A stretch of 64,000 nucleotides of DNA from Rhodalgimonas zhirmunskyi (GCA_030848925.1 JANFFA010000002.1:620001-684000), one strand, 5' to 3'. Shown: positions 1 through 8,819, numbered from the stretch's first letter. Numbers and translations are program-made. The notes: generated by a model not told the origin, from the sequence alone.

Positions 1-1
1 G

Positions 2-607
2 AACGCCGCGCCGGCCCATGCCCGGGGCGAGAAATCGGGCGAATTCGATTACTGGGTGATGGCGCTGTCGTGGTCGTCGACATGGTGCGCGCTTGAGGGC
101 GATGCGCGCAACTCGCCGCAATGCGACCCGTCCGAGGATTTCGGCTGGGTGTTGCATGGCCTTTGGCCGCAATACCACCGCGGCTGGCCCTCGTTCTGCC
201 CTACGGTCGAGCGGCAACCCAACCGGGGCCTGACCAACACCATGGCCGATATCATGGGCACATCCGGCTTGGCTTGGTATCAGTGGAAGAAACACGGTGT
301 CTGTTCGGGCCTCTCTGCGCCCGATTATTACGCCCTGTCGCGCAAGGCTTATGAAAGCATCAACCGCCCGGCGGTGTTCCGCAAACTGACTAAACCCGTG
401 CGCCTGCCTGCGAAGGTGGTGGAACAGGCCTTCCTCAAGGCCAATCCGGGGCTGGAGCCGGACATGATCACTATTACCTGCAAGGCGGGCCGCATTCAGG
501 AGGCGCGCATCTGCCTGTCGCGTGATGGGCTCAAGCCCGTGCCCTGTGGCCGCGACACGGTGCGCGATTGCCGCCTTGATGACGCGCTGTTCGATCCGAT
601 GCGATAA
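2..607 (+). CDS. Ribonuclease T2 family protein, 3' part
   Basis: Partial gene; the reading frame is open to the left edge, leaving 201 residues. The two catalytic signatures of RNase T2 are visible: HGLWPQ at about nt 154-171 and WKKHGVC at about nt 284-304, each with the active-site histidine. The FDYWVMALSWS start of the visible part is the usual first strand of the fold, and paired cysteines fit an exported enzyme. T2 enzymes cut single-stranded RNA non-specifically through 2',3'-cyclic phosphates, usually in the periplasm or outside the cell. The signal peptide would lie left of the window, so export is inferred. Confidence 0.9.
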   Translation, partial: NAAPAHARGEKSGEFDYWVMALSWSSTWCALEGDARNSPQCDPSEDFGWVLHGLWPQYHRGWPSFCPTVERQPNRGLTNTMADIMGTSGLAWYQWKKHGVCSGLSAPDYYALSRKAYESINRPAVFRKLTKPVRLPAKVVEQAFLKANPGLEPDMITITCKAGRIQEARICLSRDGLKPVPCGRDTVRDCRLDDALFDPMR

Positions 608-609
608 GT

Positions 610-624
610 ATAGTCTAAATCTAT
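610..624. promoter_or_regulatory. ATAG-N7-CTAT dyad upstream of dps, OxyR-like half site
   Basis: The sequence ATAG, seven bases, CTAT lies about 105 bp before the dps start. It has the spacing of one OxyR dyad of the enterobacterial consensus. A second dyad at the expected offset is not seen, and alphaproteobacterial OxyR sites can differ, so this is only a candidate. Confidence 0.25.
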
Positions 625-728
625 TATAGGCTACTTAATAATCGATTTCACGAATAAGACGAGAAGGTCTATCTCTTCCTCATCACCAGCCAAGAAAGGC
701 TGCAACCTGAACTTTGAGGGGAAAGACA

Positions 729-1187
729 ATGACCGATCACTCCAATACCGCCGCCGTGGAAACCGCCAATGCAATCGCCAAGGTTCTGGCCAATACCCAT
801 GTCATCTATATGAAGGCGCATAACTTCCATTGGAACGTCGAAGGCGCGCGCTTCATTTCGCTGCACCAGATGTTCGAAGCGCAGTATTCCGATATGGCCG
901 AAGCGATGGACGATCTGGCAGAACGCATTCGTGCGCTGGGCGAATACGCGCCGGGCACGTCCTCGCAATTCGCTGCAATGGCCAGCGTGAAGGAAACCGA
1001 AGGCCAGATTTCGGCCGAAGACATGCTGCGTGAAACCCTGCGCGATTACGAGGTCATCGGAGAGGTCATTTCCGAAGCGATCGAAATCGCCGATGGCCAT
1101 GGCGATGACGTCAGCGCCGGTATTCTGGCCGATCGTCTGGAATACCACCAGAAACAGGCGTGGATGATGCGCGCCATGCTGAAATAA
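729..1187 (+). CDS. dps: Dps-type ferritin-like DNA protection protein
   Basis: A 152-residue protein of normal Dps length. The ferroxidase ligands that form between dimers can be placed: H34, H46, E50, D61 and E65, spaced as in Listeria Dps (the Asp at the third ligand is Glu here). Dps dodecamers oxidise Fe(II) with peroxide, store iron and shield DNA during starvation or oxidative stress. I chose the ATG at 729 because AGGGG lies about 8 bases before it; a TTG at 714 is in frame but overlaps that site. It stands alone between the RNase gene and the convergent H-NS gene. Confidence 0.93.
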   Translation: MTDHSNTAAVETANAIAKVLANTHVIYMKAHNFHWNVEGARFISLHQMFEAQYSDMAEAMDDLAERIRALGEYAPGTSSQFAAMASVKETEGQISAEDMLRETLRDYEVIGEVISEAIEIADGHGDDVSAGILADRLEYHQKQAWMMRAMLK

Positions 1188-1366
1188 GCGCGGGATCGTT
1201 CCAAACCGAAGACCCCGCAAAGCGGCAAAACAGGGCGCGCCCTGGCCTGACCCCGGGCGCGCCAATTCGTGTCAGATCAAGCGGTGCAGGTCGTTTCGCT
1301 CTCTACGCTCAGGGCCAAGGTGAGTGACAAGGCCAAGGGGGCAAAGGCGCCAATCTGCTGGCGAGA

Positions 1367-1699
1367 TCAGATGGCCATTTCTTCCAGACTTTTGCCCGAT
1401 TGCAGGGCTTCGTTCACCCACGCGGGGCGACGGCCTTTCCCGGTCCATGTTTGTTCCGGGTTTTCGGGATTGGCGTATTTCGGCGCCCCCTTGGATCCCG
1501 GTGCTTTCTTGCCCCCGGTCAATTCGCTCAGCGAATAGCCAAGATCACGGGCCGTGGCCTCAAGCGCGGCAAGCGCCTTCTTGCGATCCCGATTCTCCTG
1601 CTTCTCAATCGCTTTGGCGACCTTCTTCTGCAAAGATTGCAGTTCGGTCAGCGACATCGAAGTCAGATCACCCATGGTGATACGCTCTTCATTCGTCAT
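1367..1699 (-). CDS. H-NS/HvrA family nucleoid-associated DNA-binding protein
   Basis: A 110-residue protein with the two-part H-NS plan: an N-terminal coiled-coil oligomerisation helix (about residues 15-50, leucine and lysine/glutamate rich) and a C-terminal DNA-binding loop with TWTGKGRRPAWV near residue 85. Rhodobacter HvrA and Spb belong to this family and modulate photosynthesis and other AT-rich promoters. The ATG at 1699 is preceded by GAAGGA; a TTG one codon earlier is in frame. Upstream DNA is AT-rich, with a small hairpin holding the ribosome site in its loop and a 10-bp palindrome, which would suit self-regulation, though that is inference. Confidence 0.88.
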   Translation of the reverse strand: MTNEERITMGDLTSMSLTELQSLQKKVAKAIEKQENRDRKKALAALEATARDLGYSLSELTGGKKAPGSKGAPKYANPENPEQTWTGKGRRPAWVNEALQSGKSLEEMAI

Positions 1700-1702
1700 C
1701 AA

Positions 1703-1749
1703 ATTAGTCCTTCACTAATGTTATCCCCACTCTTGGAACACATTAATGT
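1703..1749. promoter_or_regulatory. Leader hairpin and palindrome before the H-NS-like gene
   Basis: ATTAGT (1703-1708) and ACTAAT (1714-1719) form a 6-bp hairpin whose 5-base loop carries most of the minus-strand ribosome-binding site. Further upstream, ACATTAATGT at 1740-1749 is a perfect palindrome. Both are seen directly; a regulatory role is inferred. Confidence 0.3.
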
Positions 1750-1884
1750 TCGGGAAATTACAATGAAAAATTTGCGTTATTACAAAAATTGGCGAGAAAT
1801 TGACGGATTTCTGCGCCTCAGTGGCGAAACCCCTCTCATAACCACACGTTTAAAGGAACATATGCCAAAGTTGGCAATTGTATT

Positions 1885-2859
1885 TTACATACCAATAATG
1901 GTCGATCCGGTGGTTTTGCGGGCTTCCATCGCTTCGTGCGCGGCGCGGATATCGTCCAGCGCAAAGCGCGCACCAATGGTGGTCTTCACCGCACCGCTTT
2001 CCAGTTTATCAAATAGGTGCGCAGCCATCTCCTGACAGGCGCCCTCTTTCTCGAAGTGATGAAACAGCATTGGCCGCGTCACCTTGAGTGAGCCGCGCGT
2101 CGCCAGATCACTCATCGTGAACGGCTCGACCGGGCCCGAGGCCGCACCGAAACTGATCAGCATCCCCAGCGTGCGCAAACTGTCGAGCGATCCGATGAAC
2201 GTATCGCGCCCCACCGAGTCCATCACCACATCAACGCCGCGCCCGTCGGTAAACTCCTTCACCTTGGCGGTAAAATCCTCGGTCTGGTAATTGATGCACT
2301 GCGTCGCCCCGTGTTCGACGGCCAGCGCGCATTTTTCATCCGTTCCGGCGGTGCCAATCAGGGTGATCCCCTCCGAGCGCGCCCATTGGCACGCCAGAAG
2401 GCCGACGCCGCCAGCCGCCGCATGAAACAGCACCGTATCCCCGGATTTGAGCGGCGTGGTGCGGTGGAACAGGTATTCCACCGTCATCCCCTGCAACATC
2501 GCGCTGGCGGCCTCGTCAAACCCGATCGCATCGGGAAGGCGGACGACATGCGCCGCGGGCATCACCCGCGCCTCGGCATAGGCCCCCGGCGGCAAGGCGG
2601 CATAGGCGGCACGGTCGCCTTCTTTCAGGTGGCTCACGCCTTCGCCCACCGCCTCGACGATGCCCGCACCCTCCATGCCAAGCGTCAGGGGCAGGTTATT
2701 GGGATAAAGCCCGGAGCGCTGGTAAACATCGATGAAATTCAGCCCCGCCGCGCTTTGGCGGATGCGGATCTCTCCCGGCCCCGGATCGCCCACCGCAAGA
2801 TCGCGCAGTTGCAAGACCTCGGGCCCGCCGAATTCATCGATGATTACCGTCTTTGCCAT
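1885..2859 (-). CDS. qor: NADPH:quinone oxidoreductase, zinc-independent MDR family
   Basis: A 324-residue medium-chain reductase of full length. The GroES-like N-terminal half (about 1-125) is followed by a nucleotide-binding Rossmann half with AAAGGVG at residues 147-153. Catalytic zinc cysteines are absent, as in the quinone reductase (zeta-crystallin) branch. It should reduce quinones or alpha,beta-unsaturated carbonyls with NADPH in the cytoplasm. AAGGGA precedes the ATG. It is the last gene of a leftward run COQ9 - PIG3-like - qor, starting 30 bp after the previous stop, so co-transcription is likely. Confidence 0.9.
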   Translation of the reverse strand: MAKTVIIDEFGGPEVLQLRDLAVGDPGPGEIRIRQSAAGLNFIDVYQRSGLYPNNLPLTLGMEGAGIVEAVGEGVSHLKEGDRAAYAALPPGAYAEARVMPAAHVVRLPDAIGFDEAASAMLQGMTVEYLFHRTTPLKSGDTVLFHAAAGGVGLLACQWARSEGITLIGTAGTDEKCALAVEHGATQCINYQTEDFTAKVKEFTDGRGVDVVMDSVGRDTFIGSLDSLRTLGMLISFGAASGPVEPFTMSDLATRGSLKVTRPMLFHHFEKEGACQEMAAHLFDKLESGAVKTTIGARFALDDIRAAHEAMEARKTTGSTIIGM

Positions 2860-2889
2860 TGGCTTTATCCCTTTTCGTGTGGCTGGGCC

Positions 2890-3870
2890 TCAGCCCACCT
2901 TCAGAACGATCTTGCCCACATGTTCAGGCGTTTCCAAGCGGGCGTGCGCGCCTGCCGCGTCGTCGAACGGGAACTCGCTGTCCATCACCGGGCCAACGGT
3001 TCCGGCATCCAGCAGCGGCCAGACCTTCTCGCGCAGCTCCTCGGCGATCTGTGCCTTGGCCAAATCGCTCTGCGGGCGCAGGGTGCTGCCCGTGATCGTC
3101 AGCCGCCGCACCATCACCTGGGCAAAGTTCAGTTCCACCTTCGGCCCGGTCAGGAAGGCGATCTGCACCAGTCGCCCGTCATTGGCCAACGCCTCCACGT
3201 TGCGCGGAATATAGCTGCCCCCCACCATGTCGAGGATCAGGTCAGCCCCGCCCTCGCCGCGCAGGACCTCGACGAAATCCTCGGACTTGTAGTTGATCGC
3301 CCGCTCCGCGCCCAGATCGGTGCAGACCTTGCATTTGTCGTCGGACCCGGCGCTCGCGAACACCCGCGCACCGAAATGCCGGGCCAGCTGGATCGCCGTC
3401 GTCCCGATGCCCGACGTGCCACCGTGGACAAGGAACCGCTCTCCGGCCTGCAAGCCGCCGCGCATGAACACGTTGGTCCAGACGGTGAAATAGGTTTCGG
3501 GCAGGCACGCGGCTTCCTTCATCCCCATGCCTTTCGGAACGGGCAGGCAATGCGCCGCCGGGGTGCGCACGTATTCGGCGTAGCCCCCACCGGGCAACAG
3601 GGCGCAAACCTCGTCGCCCACTTTCCACTGGCTCACACCCGGCCCGACTTCGGAAATCACGCCCGAGCATTCCAGCCCCGGCAGATCGCTCGCCGTGGGC
3701 GGCGGCGCATAGTTGCCCGCGCGTTGTAGCGCATCGGGACGGTTCACCCCGGCATAGGCCACCTTAATGACGACATCGCCTTGCTCTGCCTGCGGCACGG
3801 GCCGCTCGCAGGGTTTCAAAACCTCTGGCCCACCCGGTTTCGTGATCTCGATCGCTTTCATCATGGTCAT
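2890..3870 (-). CDS. PIG3/TP53I3-type NAD(P)H quinone oxidoreductase
   Basis: A 326-residue MDR-superfamily reductase related to, but clearly distinct from, the next gene. HGGTSGIG at residues 149-156 is the cofactor loop typical of the PIG3 branch, and no structural or catalytic zinc cysteines are evident. Members reduce ortho-quinones. Its ATG overlaps the TGA of COQ9 by an ATGA junction, so translation is probably coupled. A second ATG at codon 3 or 4 could also serve. The link to COQ9 suggests, without proving, a role near ubiquinone chemistry. Confidence 0.88.
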   Translation of the reverse strand: MTMMKAIEITKPGGPEVLKPCERPVPQAEQGDVVIKVAYAGVNRPDALQRAGNYAPPPTASDLPGLECSGVISEVGPGVSQWKVGDEVCALLPGGGYAEYVRTPAAHCLPVPKGMGMKEAACLPETYFTVWTNVFMRGGLQAGERFLVHGGTSGIGTTAIQLARHFGARVFASAGSDDKCKVCTDLGAERAINYKSEDFVEVLRGEGGADLILDMVGGSYIPRNVEALANDGRLVQIAFLTGPKVELNFAQVMVRRLTITGSTLRPQSDLAKAQIAEELREKVWPLLDAGTVGPVMDSEFPFDDAAGAHARLETPEHVGKIVLKVG

Positions 3871-4532
3871 TTGTTTCCCCAGCTTCCCGGCATATCTGCC
3901 GCTCCCTTTGGCGCGCGGATCATCGCCGTTGCGCCCTCCATAAACTTACCCAGACCGGGCACCTTGCGCAGCCCCGCCTTGACCTTTTCGAACTGCATCA
4001 CCCCGTCGATCCGCCGATCGAGGAATTCCCACGTCTCTTCATGCCCCGGGCTGTCATCGCCCAGCCAAAACAGCAGGGTCGAGGAATAAACCGCCCCCAG
4101 CGTCGCGCGTTTGGTGTACCAGTTGGCATCGCGGCTTTCATCGCCCAGCGCGGTCCAGATCGCGTCACAGGTCTCCCAGACCAGCTTCGCCCCCTCGGCC
4201 CCGTGCTGCGGCAGCGCGAACAGCGTCATCCCGCGGCGCACCAATTCACGATCTTCCACCGCTTCCAGCCGCGCGCGCACGGCGAATGCGATTCGGTCAC
4301 GAAACCGCATATCGTCCAACTCGGCCTGCTCCAGCCGCGCCAGCATCTTCGCATCGCCGCGCTTGTGATAGGCCACGGCAAGGTCCACCGCCCCGCGCGG
4401 ACAGATGCCGCGCGCCAGCGTCATGTCGATTCCCGCATCCTCGACCGCGGCGCGAAACGTGGTCTCGCTCCAGCCATCGAAAGGCACATGCAGCAGCGCC
4501 GCATCCAGCAGGTTTTCCAGTGTTTCGGTCAT
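3867..4532 (-). CDS. COQ9 family ubiquinone biosynthesis protein
   Basis: A 221-residue helical protein matching the COQ9 family of mitochondria and alphaproteobacteria: a TetR-like N-terminal helical bundle followed by the family core around WYTKRATLGAVYSSTLLFWLGD, and a hydrophobic amphipathic C-terminal part (KVPGLGKFMEGATAMIRAP). COQ9 binds lipids and isoprenoid intermediates and assists COQ7 hydroxylation in ubiquinone synthesis. GGAGACGGATC precedes the ATG. It heads the operon with two quinone oxidoreductases and is divergent from rpsU, 106 bp away. Confidence 0.9.
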   Translation of the reverse strand: MTETLENLLDAALLHVPFDGWSETTFRAAVEDAGIDMTLARGICPRGAVDLAVAYHKRGDAKMLARLEQAELDDMRFRDRIAFAVRARLEAVEDRELVRRGMTLFALPQHGAEGAKLVWETCDAIWTALGDESRDANWYTKRATLGAVYSSTLLFWLGDDSPGHEETWEFLDRRIDGVMQFEKVKAGLRKVPGLGKFMEGATAMIRAPKGAADMPGSWGNK

Positions 4533-4638
4533 GATCCGTCTCCTTCGGGGCCACCCTAGACAAACGAAACGGAAGTTGCTATACGGCGCGCTCCTGCTAA
4601 TTCCAGCAACTCGAACCTAGAAAGGTGGTGACAACCAC

Positions 4639-4845
4639 ATGCAGGTATCCGTTCGCGATAACAACGTTGATCAGGCACTCCGTGCTCTGAAAAAGAAGTT
4701 GCAGCGCGAGGGCGTGTTCCGCGAAATGAAGCTCAAGCAGCATTTCGAGAAGCCGTCTGAGAAAAAAGCGCGCGAAAAGGCCGAGGCAATTCGCCGGGCC
4801 CGCAAACTGGCGCGCAAGAAAGCCCAACGCGAAGGCCTCCTCTGA
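4639..4845 (+). CDS. rpsU: 30S ribosomal protein S21
   Basis: A 68-residue, highly basic protein with the S21 pattern ([20 protein letters not shown] at the start and arginine/lysine-rich helices after it). S21 is a late small-subunit protein that helps base-pairing of the 16S 3' end with leaders. AAAGGTGGTGAC precedes the ATG. It is a single-gene unit closed by a strong terminator 30 bp after the stop. Confidence 0.97.
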   Translation: MQVSVRDNNVDQALRALKKKLQREGVFREMKLKQHFEKPSEKKAREKAEAIRRARKLARKKAQREGLL

Positions 4846-4875
4846 GGATTTCGCCAATCGGCTGTGAGTTTGACG

Positions 4876-4909
4876 ACCCCCGGGCATCCGCTTCGGGGGT
4901 TTGTCTTTT
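4876..4909 (+). terminator. Rho-independent terminator of rpsU
   Basis: ACCCCCG (4876-4882) pairs with CGGGGGT (4894-4900) across an 11-base loop, followed by TTGTCTTTT. Confidence 0.85.
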
Positions 4910-5032
4910 CCGGGGGCATAGATTTTGTGCCGAAACACGTCCCCACGTCACGGATCCGCGCACAGCATCCGTGCATTGCGCCCATGCCGCCCCGCGCTTA
5001 CCTTCTTCCTGAACAGGAAAGGACATACGCGC

Positions 5033-5893
5033 ATGAGTGACACCTACACCCCCCCGAAGGTCTGGACACAAGAGGCCGAATCCGGTGGCCGCTTCGCCTC
5101 GATCAACCGCCCCATCTCGGGCGCGACCCATAACAAGGATCTTCCCGTCGGCAAGCATCCGTTCCAGCTCTATTCACTGGCCACGCCCAACGGCGTTAAG
5201 GTGACCGTGCTGCTGGAAGAGCTTCTCGCCGCTGGCCACGCCGCCGAATACGACGCATGGCTGATCCGCATCATGGAGGGCGATCAATTCTCCTCGGGCT
5301 TTGTCGATGTGAACCCCAACTCCAAAATTCCGGCCCTGATGGACCGCTCGGGCGATACCCCGATCCGCGTCTTTGAATCCGGCGCGATCCTGCTGCACCT
5401 AGCCGAAAAATTCGACGCCTTCCTCGGCAAGAACCGCCCCGAGATGCTGTCTTGGCTGTTCTGGCAAATGGGCAGCGCGCCCTACCTTGGCGGCGGCTTC
5501 GGCCATTTCTACGCCTATGCGCCGGAAAAATGGGAATACCCGATCAACCGCTTCACGATGGAGGTCAAACGCCAGCTTGACGTGCTCGACCGCCGCCTTG
5601 CCGACAACCAGTTCCTGACCGGCGACGATTACACCATCGCCGACATGGCCAACTGGGCATGGTATGGCCAACTTGCGCTGGGCCGCCTCTACGAAGCCGG
5701 CGAATTCCTCGATGTCGAAAGCTACGAAAACGTCCGCCGCTGGGCGAACGAGCTTGACGCACGCCCCGCGGTTAGCCGTGGCCGCATGGTCAACCGCACC
5801 TTCGGCGAGGAAAAGTTCCAGCTCCACGAACGCCACGACGCCAGCGATTTCGACACCAAGACGCAGGACAAGATCGGCAAGACCGAAGGCTGA
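5033..5893 (+). CDS. yghU: Glutathione S-transferase family protein, YghU type
   Basis: A 286-residue protein, close to the length of E. coli YghU (288) and longer than classical transferases because of N- and C-terminal extensions. The thioredoxin-like domain carries the SLATPNGVKV motif near residue 47, where Thr/Asn bind glutathione, then NPNSKIPAL and ESGAIL; an all-helical domain follows. Family members act as disulfide-bond reductases on glutathione disulfide. Start at 5033 is set by AGGAAAGGA upstream; an earlier in-frame GTG at 4925 would overlap nothing but lacks this site. A second, shorter homologue lies at 14606. Confidence 0.88.
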   Translation: MSDTYTPPKVWTQEAESGGRFASINRPISGATHNKDLPVGKHPFQLYSLATPNGVKVTVLLEELLAAGHAAEYDAWLIRIMEGDQFSSGFVDVNPNSKIPALMDRSGDTPIRVFESGAILLHLAEKFDAFLGKNRPEMLSWLFWQMGSAPYLGGGFGHFYAYAPEKWEYPINRFTMEVKRQLDVLDRRLADNQFLTGDDYTIADMANWAWYGQLALGRLYEAGEFLDVESYENVRRWANELDARPAVSRGRMVNRTFGEEKFQLHERHDASDFDTKTQDKIGKTEG

Positions 5894-5899
5894 CCCGTC

Positions 5900-5947
5900 C
5901 CTTCATCTTGCTACAAATATCCCGGGGGTGTGGGGGCTGGCCCCCAC
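5900..5947 (+). repeat. Dispersed intergenic palindromic repeat, copy 1
   Basis: An AT-rich head (CTTCATCT then AAATATCCCGGGGG) is followed by a perfect hairpin, GTGGGGG (5930-5936) and CCCCCAC (5941-5947) around CTGG. The same head and stem occur inverted at 32081-32129. It lies between converging genes and could end transcription from either side. Confidence 0.6.
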
Positions 5948-5964
5948 GCCTGCCCTCGACACTC

Positions 5965-7545
5965 TCACCCCGCCAGCATCATCTCGGCGGCCTTCTCGGC
6001 AATCATGATCGTCGGTGAATTGGTGTTGCCGCTGGTGATCTTCGGCATCACGCTGGCATCCACCACCCGCAACCCCCCAAGGCCCCGGAACCGCAATTGC
6101 GCATCCAATGGCGCCGCCTCGTCCGCGCCCATCCGCACGGTGCAGGTGGGGTGGAAAATCGTCGTGCCGACTTCGCCCGCCGCCTTGGCCATTTCCTCAT
6201 CGCTCTGATACGCGGGCCCCGGCTTGATCTCTTCCGGCGCGTATTTCGCCATCGGCATCTGCGCCATGATCTCGCGGCTCTGGCGAATCGCGGCAACGGC
6301 GACGGCGCGGTCGCCCTCGGTGCTCAGGTAATTGGGCGCGATCCGCGGCGCCTCGCGGTAGTCGGGCGACGTGATCTCCACCACCCCCCGGCTTTCCGGG
6401 CGCAGGTTGCACACACTCGCCGTCAGCCCCGGAAAATCATGCAAGGGCTGGCCGAACGCCTCCAGCGTCAGCGGCTGCACATGATACTCCAGATCCGCCG
6501 TTTCCACCCGCTCGGAACTGCGCGAAAACGCGCCCATCTGGCTTGGCGCCATCGACATCGGCCCGGTCCGGCGCAACGCGTATTCCAGCCCGATCTTGGC
6601 CTTGCCCCAAAGCGTGGCCGACAGCGTGTTGAGCGTCAGCGCATCCTTCAGCCGCCATGCGCAGCGCAGTTGCAGGTGATCCTGCAAATTCGCCCCGACC
6701 TCGGGCTGTTCATGCTGCACCGCAATCCCGTGTTTCTGCAAAAGCGCCCCCGGACCCACGCCCGACAACTGCAATATCTGTGGCGATCCGATCGCCCCCG
6801 CGCTCAGAACCAGTTCACCCGAACACCGCGCCTCTTTCTCGGTGCCGCGTTGATCATAGACAACGCCCACAACCCGGCCCTGTTCGATCACCAGCCGCTT
6901 GACCTGCGCCTGCGTCTCCACGCTCAGAGTGTCACCCTGCGTCGTGCGCACAAATGCCTTGGCCGTGTTCATCCGCCAGCCATTGCGCTGATTCACCCGG
7001 AAATAGCCCACGCCCTCGTTGTCACCAGTGTTGAAATCGCGCGTCGCCGGCAGGCCCCAGGCCTCGGCCGCTTTCATCCAGTCATCCAGCACATCCCAGC
7101 GCAGGCGCTGATTCTCTACCCGCCATTCGCCGCCCGCGCCGTGCATCTCGCTTGTGCCCTCGACGTAATCCTCGGACCGTTTGAACATCGGCAAAACGTC
7201 GTCCCAACCCCACCCGGTCAGGCCCATCTGCCGCCAGCCATCGTAATCGGCGGCCTGTCCACGCAGGTAAAGCATCCCGTTGATCGACGAACACCCGCCC
7301 AGAACCTTGCCGCGCGGATAAAGCAGCGCGCGCCCGTTCAACCCCGGCTCTTCGGCGGTCTTGTAAAGCCAATCGGTGCGCGGATTGCCGATACAGTAAA
7401 GATAGCCCACCGGGATATGCACCCAATGGTAATTGTCACGCCCCCCGGCTTCGAGCAGCAGAACCTTGCGCCCCGCCTCGGACAGCCGCTTTGCCATGAC
7501 ACAGCCCGCGCTGCCCGCCCCCACGATGATATGATTCCAGCCCAT
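5965..7545 (-). CDS. GMC family FAD-dependent oxidoreductase (choline dehydrogenase-like)
   Basis: A 526-residue GMC oxidoreductase. The FAD-binding GAGSAG sits at residues 9-14, the GMC signature RGKVLGGCSSINGMLYLRG follows near residue 83, and the C-terminal catalytic region has FHPTCTVRMG with the active-site histidine. Such enzymes oxidise alcohols with FAD and pass electrons to quinone or oxygen. Similarity to BetA is general; no betaine genes are nearby, so the substrate is open. GGAGGA five bases before 7545 fixes the start; an upstream in-frame ATG at 7626 is not supported by a ribosome site. Confidence 0.88.
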   Translation of the reverse strand: MGWNHIIVGAGSAGCVMAKRLSEAGRKVLLLEAGGRDNYHWVHIPVGYLYCIGNPRTDWLYKTAEEPGLNGRALLYPRGKVLGGCSSINGMLYLRGQAADYDGWRQMGLTGWGWDDVLPMFKRSEDYVEGTSEMHGAGGEWRVENQRLRWDVLDDWMKAAEAWGLPATRDFNTGDNEGVGYFRVNQRNGWRMNTAKAFVRTTQGDTLSVETQAQVKRLVIEQGRVVGVVYDQRGTEKEARCSGELVLSAGAIGSPQILQLSGVGPGALLQKHGIAVQHEQPEVGANLQDHLQLRCAWRLKDALTLNTLSATLWGKAKIGLEYALRRTGPMSMAPSQMGAFSRSSERVETADLEYHVQPLTLEAFGQPLHDFPGLTASVCNLRPESRGVVEITSPDYREAPRIAPNYLSTEGDRAVAVAAIRQSREIMAQMPMAKYAPEEIKPGPAYQSDEEMAKAAGEVGTTIFHPTCTVRMGADEAAPLDAQLRFRGLGGLRVVDASVMPKITSGNTNSPTIMIAEKAAEMMLAG

Positions 7546-7622
7546 ACGCTCCTCCAAACCGCTCGGCGGTAGCCTAGACGCTTCGCCCGGGCGATGAAAT
7601 GGCGCGCCCGACTCAATCGGCC

Positions 7623-8621
7623 TCAAAGCGCGGGGACCGTTGCGTCCTGTGCTGCGGGCTGGGGCACCTCCCGCGCGCCGCGCTCGCAGGGCTGTGTCGC
7701 CAGCGCCAGCGCCTCACCGTAGCGCAGGCAAAGCCGCGCCGGTCGTTCCGAAAGACCGGGGGGCAGGTCTTCGCGCGCAATCGCCTCATCCCCCGCCAAC
7801 AGGCTTTCGCACAGCGCGCCTTCGGCAAACAGGATCGCGTGCTCTGCCAGCAACAGGTGCACATAGGCCACGCGTGGGCAGGGCGCATAAAGGATGTCGC
7901 GCCCGTTCACCAAGGCCTTGGCCGGCACCAACACCTCGGACGTGCCGAACATCAATTCGGCCATGGGCGAGCGGATCATCACCCGATGCTGCGGCGAAAG
8001 GCGCAGCGGCGCGAAATTCCCGATCGCCCCCGGGCTGAACAGCACTGGCGTATTCGCGCCATACCCCGCCACCACGCGCCGCACCGCCCGCATCACCGGC
8101 TGTGGCCCCGCATCGAGCGTGTCGACCAGATCCCCCTGCCAAAATTCGCGCACCGCCACACCGCCCATCGCTGTGGAAATCCGCGTACTCTCTTCAAAGC
8201 AGACATAGCCGTGGGTATAGGCCGCGTCCTGATCGGTGGTGTAGTAATTCGGGGCCTGGCCATTGGCGAAATTGTCGAAGTACCAGCTTTCAAGATCGAA
8301 CCCCGGCGTCCAAATCACCTGTGTCAGGTCGCCATTCAGGTCCTCGCCTTCGAACACGATGACACCACCCGATTCGGCAGAGTCGGACCGCACCACCACC
8401 GCATTCAGGATTGTGGCGCCGCCATTGCCACCAAAGGTGACGTCATAAATATCGCCAACTTCAAAAAGGCGCGGCTCGTCGTCCCCGTCATGGGTGGTAA
8501 TCTCAAGATCCTTGGACGAGGTGGGCGGGTAGTCGAAATCCGACTTCCCCGGCTCGGAATTCACATTCGAGCCGGTTGAAGCAGCGAACTCATTGTTTTC
8601 TGCATAGATCGTAAACGCCAT
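7623..8621 (-). CDS. Hint-domain protein (Hedgehog/intein-type autoprocessing fold)
   Basis: A 332-residue protein. Residues 1-140 are acidic, with repeated Asp/Gly/Asn and little lysine, as in secreted RTX-like or adhesin passenger regions. A Hint module starts at C141 (VCFEESTRI) and includes the GDLVDTLDAGPQPV segment and the LSPQHRVMI block with its conserved histidine. Family Hint_2 is abundant in roseobacters and can splice or cleave peptide bonds, but no C-terminal Asn-Cys junction is seen, so full splicing is unlikely. No classical signal peptide. Start 8621 is chosen over a GTG/ATG-type start at 8645 by the GGGGG-containing leader. Confidence 0.8.
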   Translation of the reverse strand: MAFTIYAENNEFAASTGSNVNSEPGKSDFDYPPTSSKDLEITTHDGDDEPRLFEVGDIYDVTFGGNGGATILNAVVVRSDSAESGGVIVFEGEDLNGDLTQVIWTPGFDLESWYFDNFANGQAPNYYTTDQDAAYTHGYVCFEESTRISTAMGGVAVREFWQGDLVDTLDAGPQPVMRAVRRVVAGYGANTPVLFSPGAIGNFAPLRLSPQHRVMIRSPMAELMFGTSEVLVPAKALVNGRDILYAPCPRVAYVHLLLAEHAILFAEGALCESLLAGDEAIAREDLPPGLSERPARLCLRYGEALALATQPCERGAREVPQPAAQDATVPAL

Positions 8622-8819
8622 GACGGCCCCCAGAGAGCACGTCATTCTTCGTAAATGCAGTTGAATCCTAGGCTAACGCATGACGCTTTTTGCCAGCGAA
8701 ATACCTAGAATACCTATAAAAATCGGCCTAGTCGTCTAACCCCTGCGACCGGCCTCTCTTCTTCGGGTCCTATCATCTGGCCCCTATCAACGGGCCAAAA
8801 CAAAAACCGCAAAGCCCAC

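Noticed and set aside
2311..3729. 472-codon plus-strand frame
   Set aside because: Antisense across two clear quinone oxidoreductase genes.
6097..7572. 491-codon plus-strand frame
   Set aside because: Antisense to the GMC oxidoreductase with its intact FAD motif.
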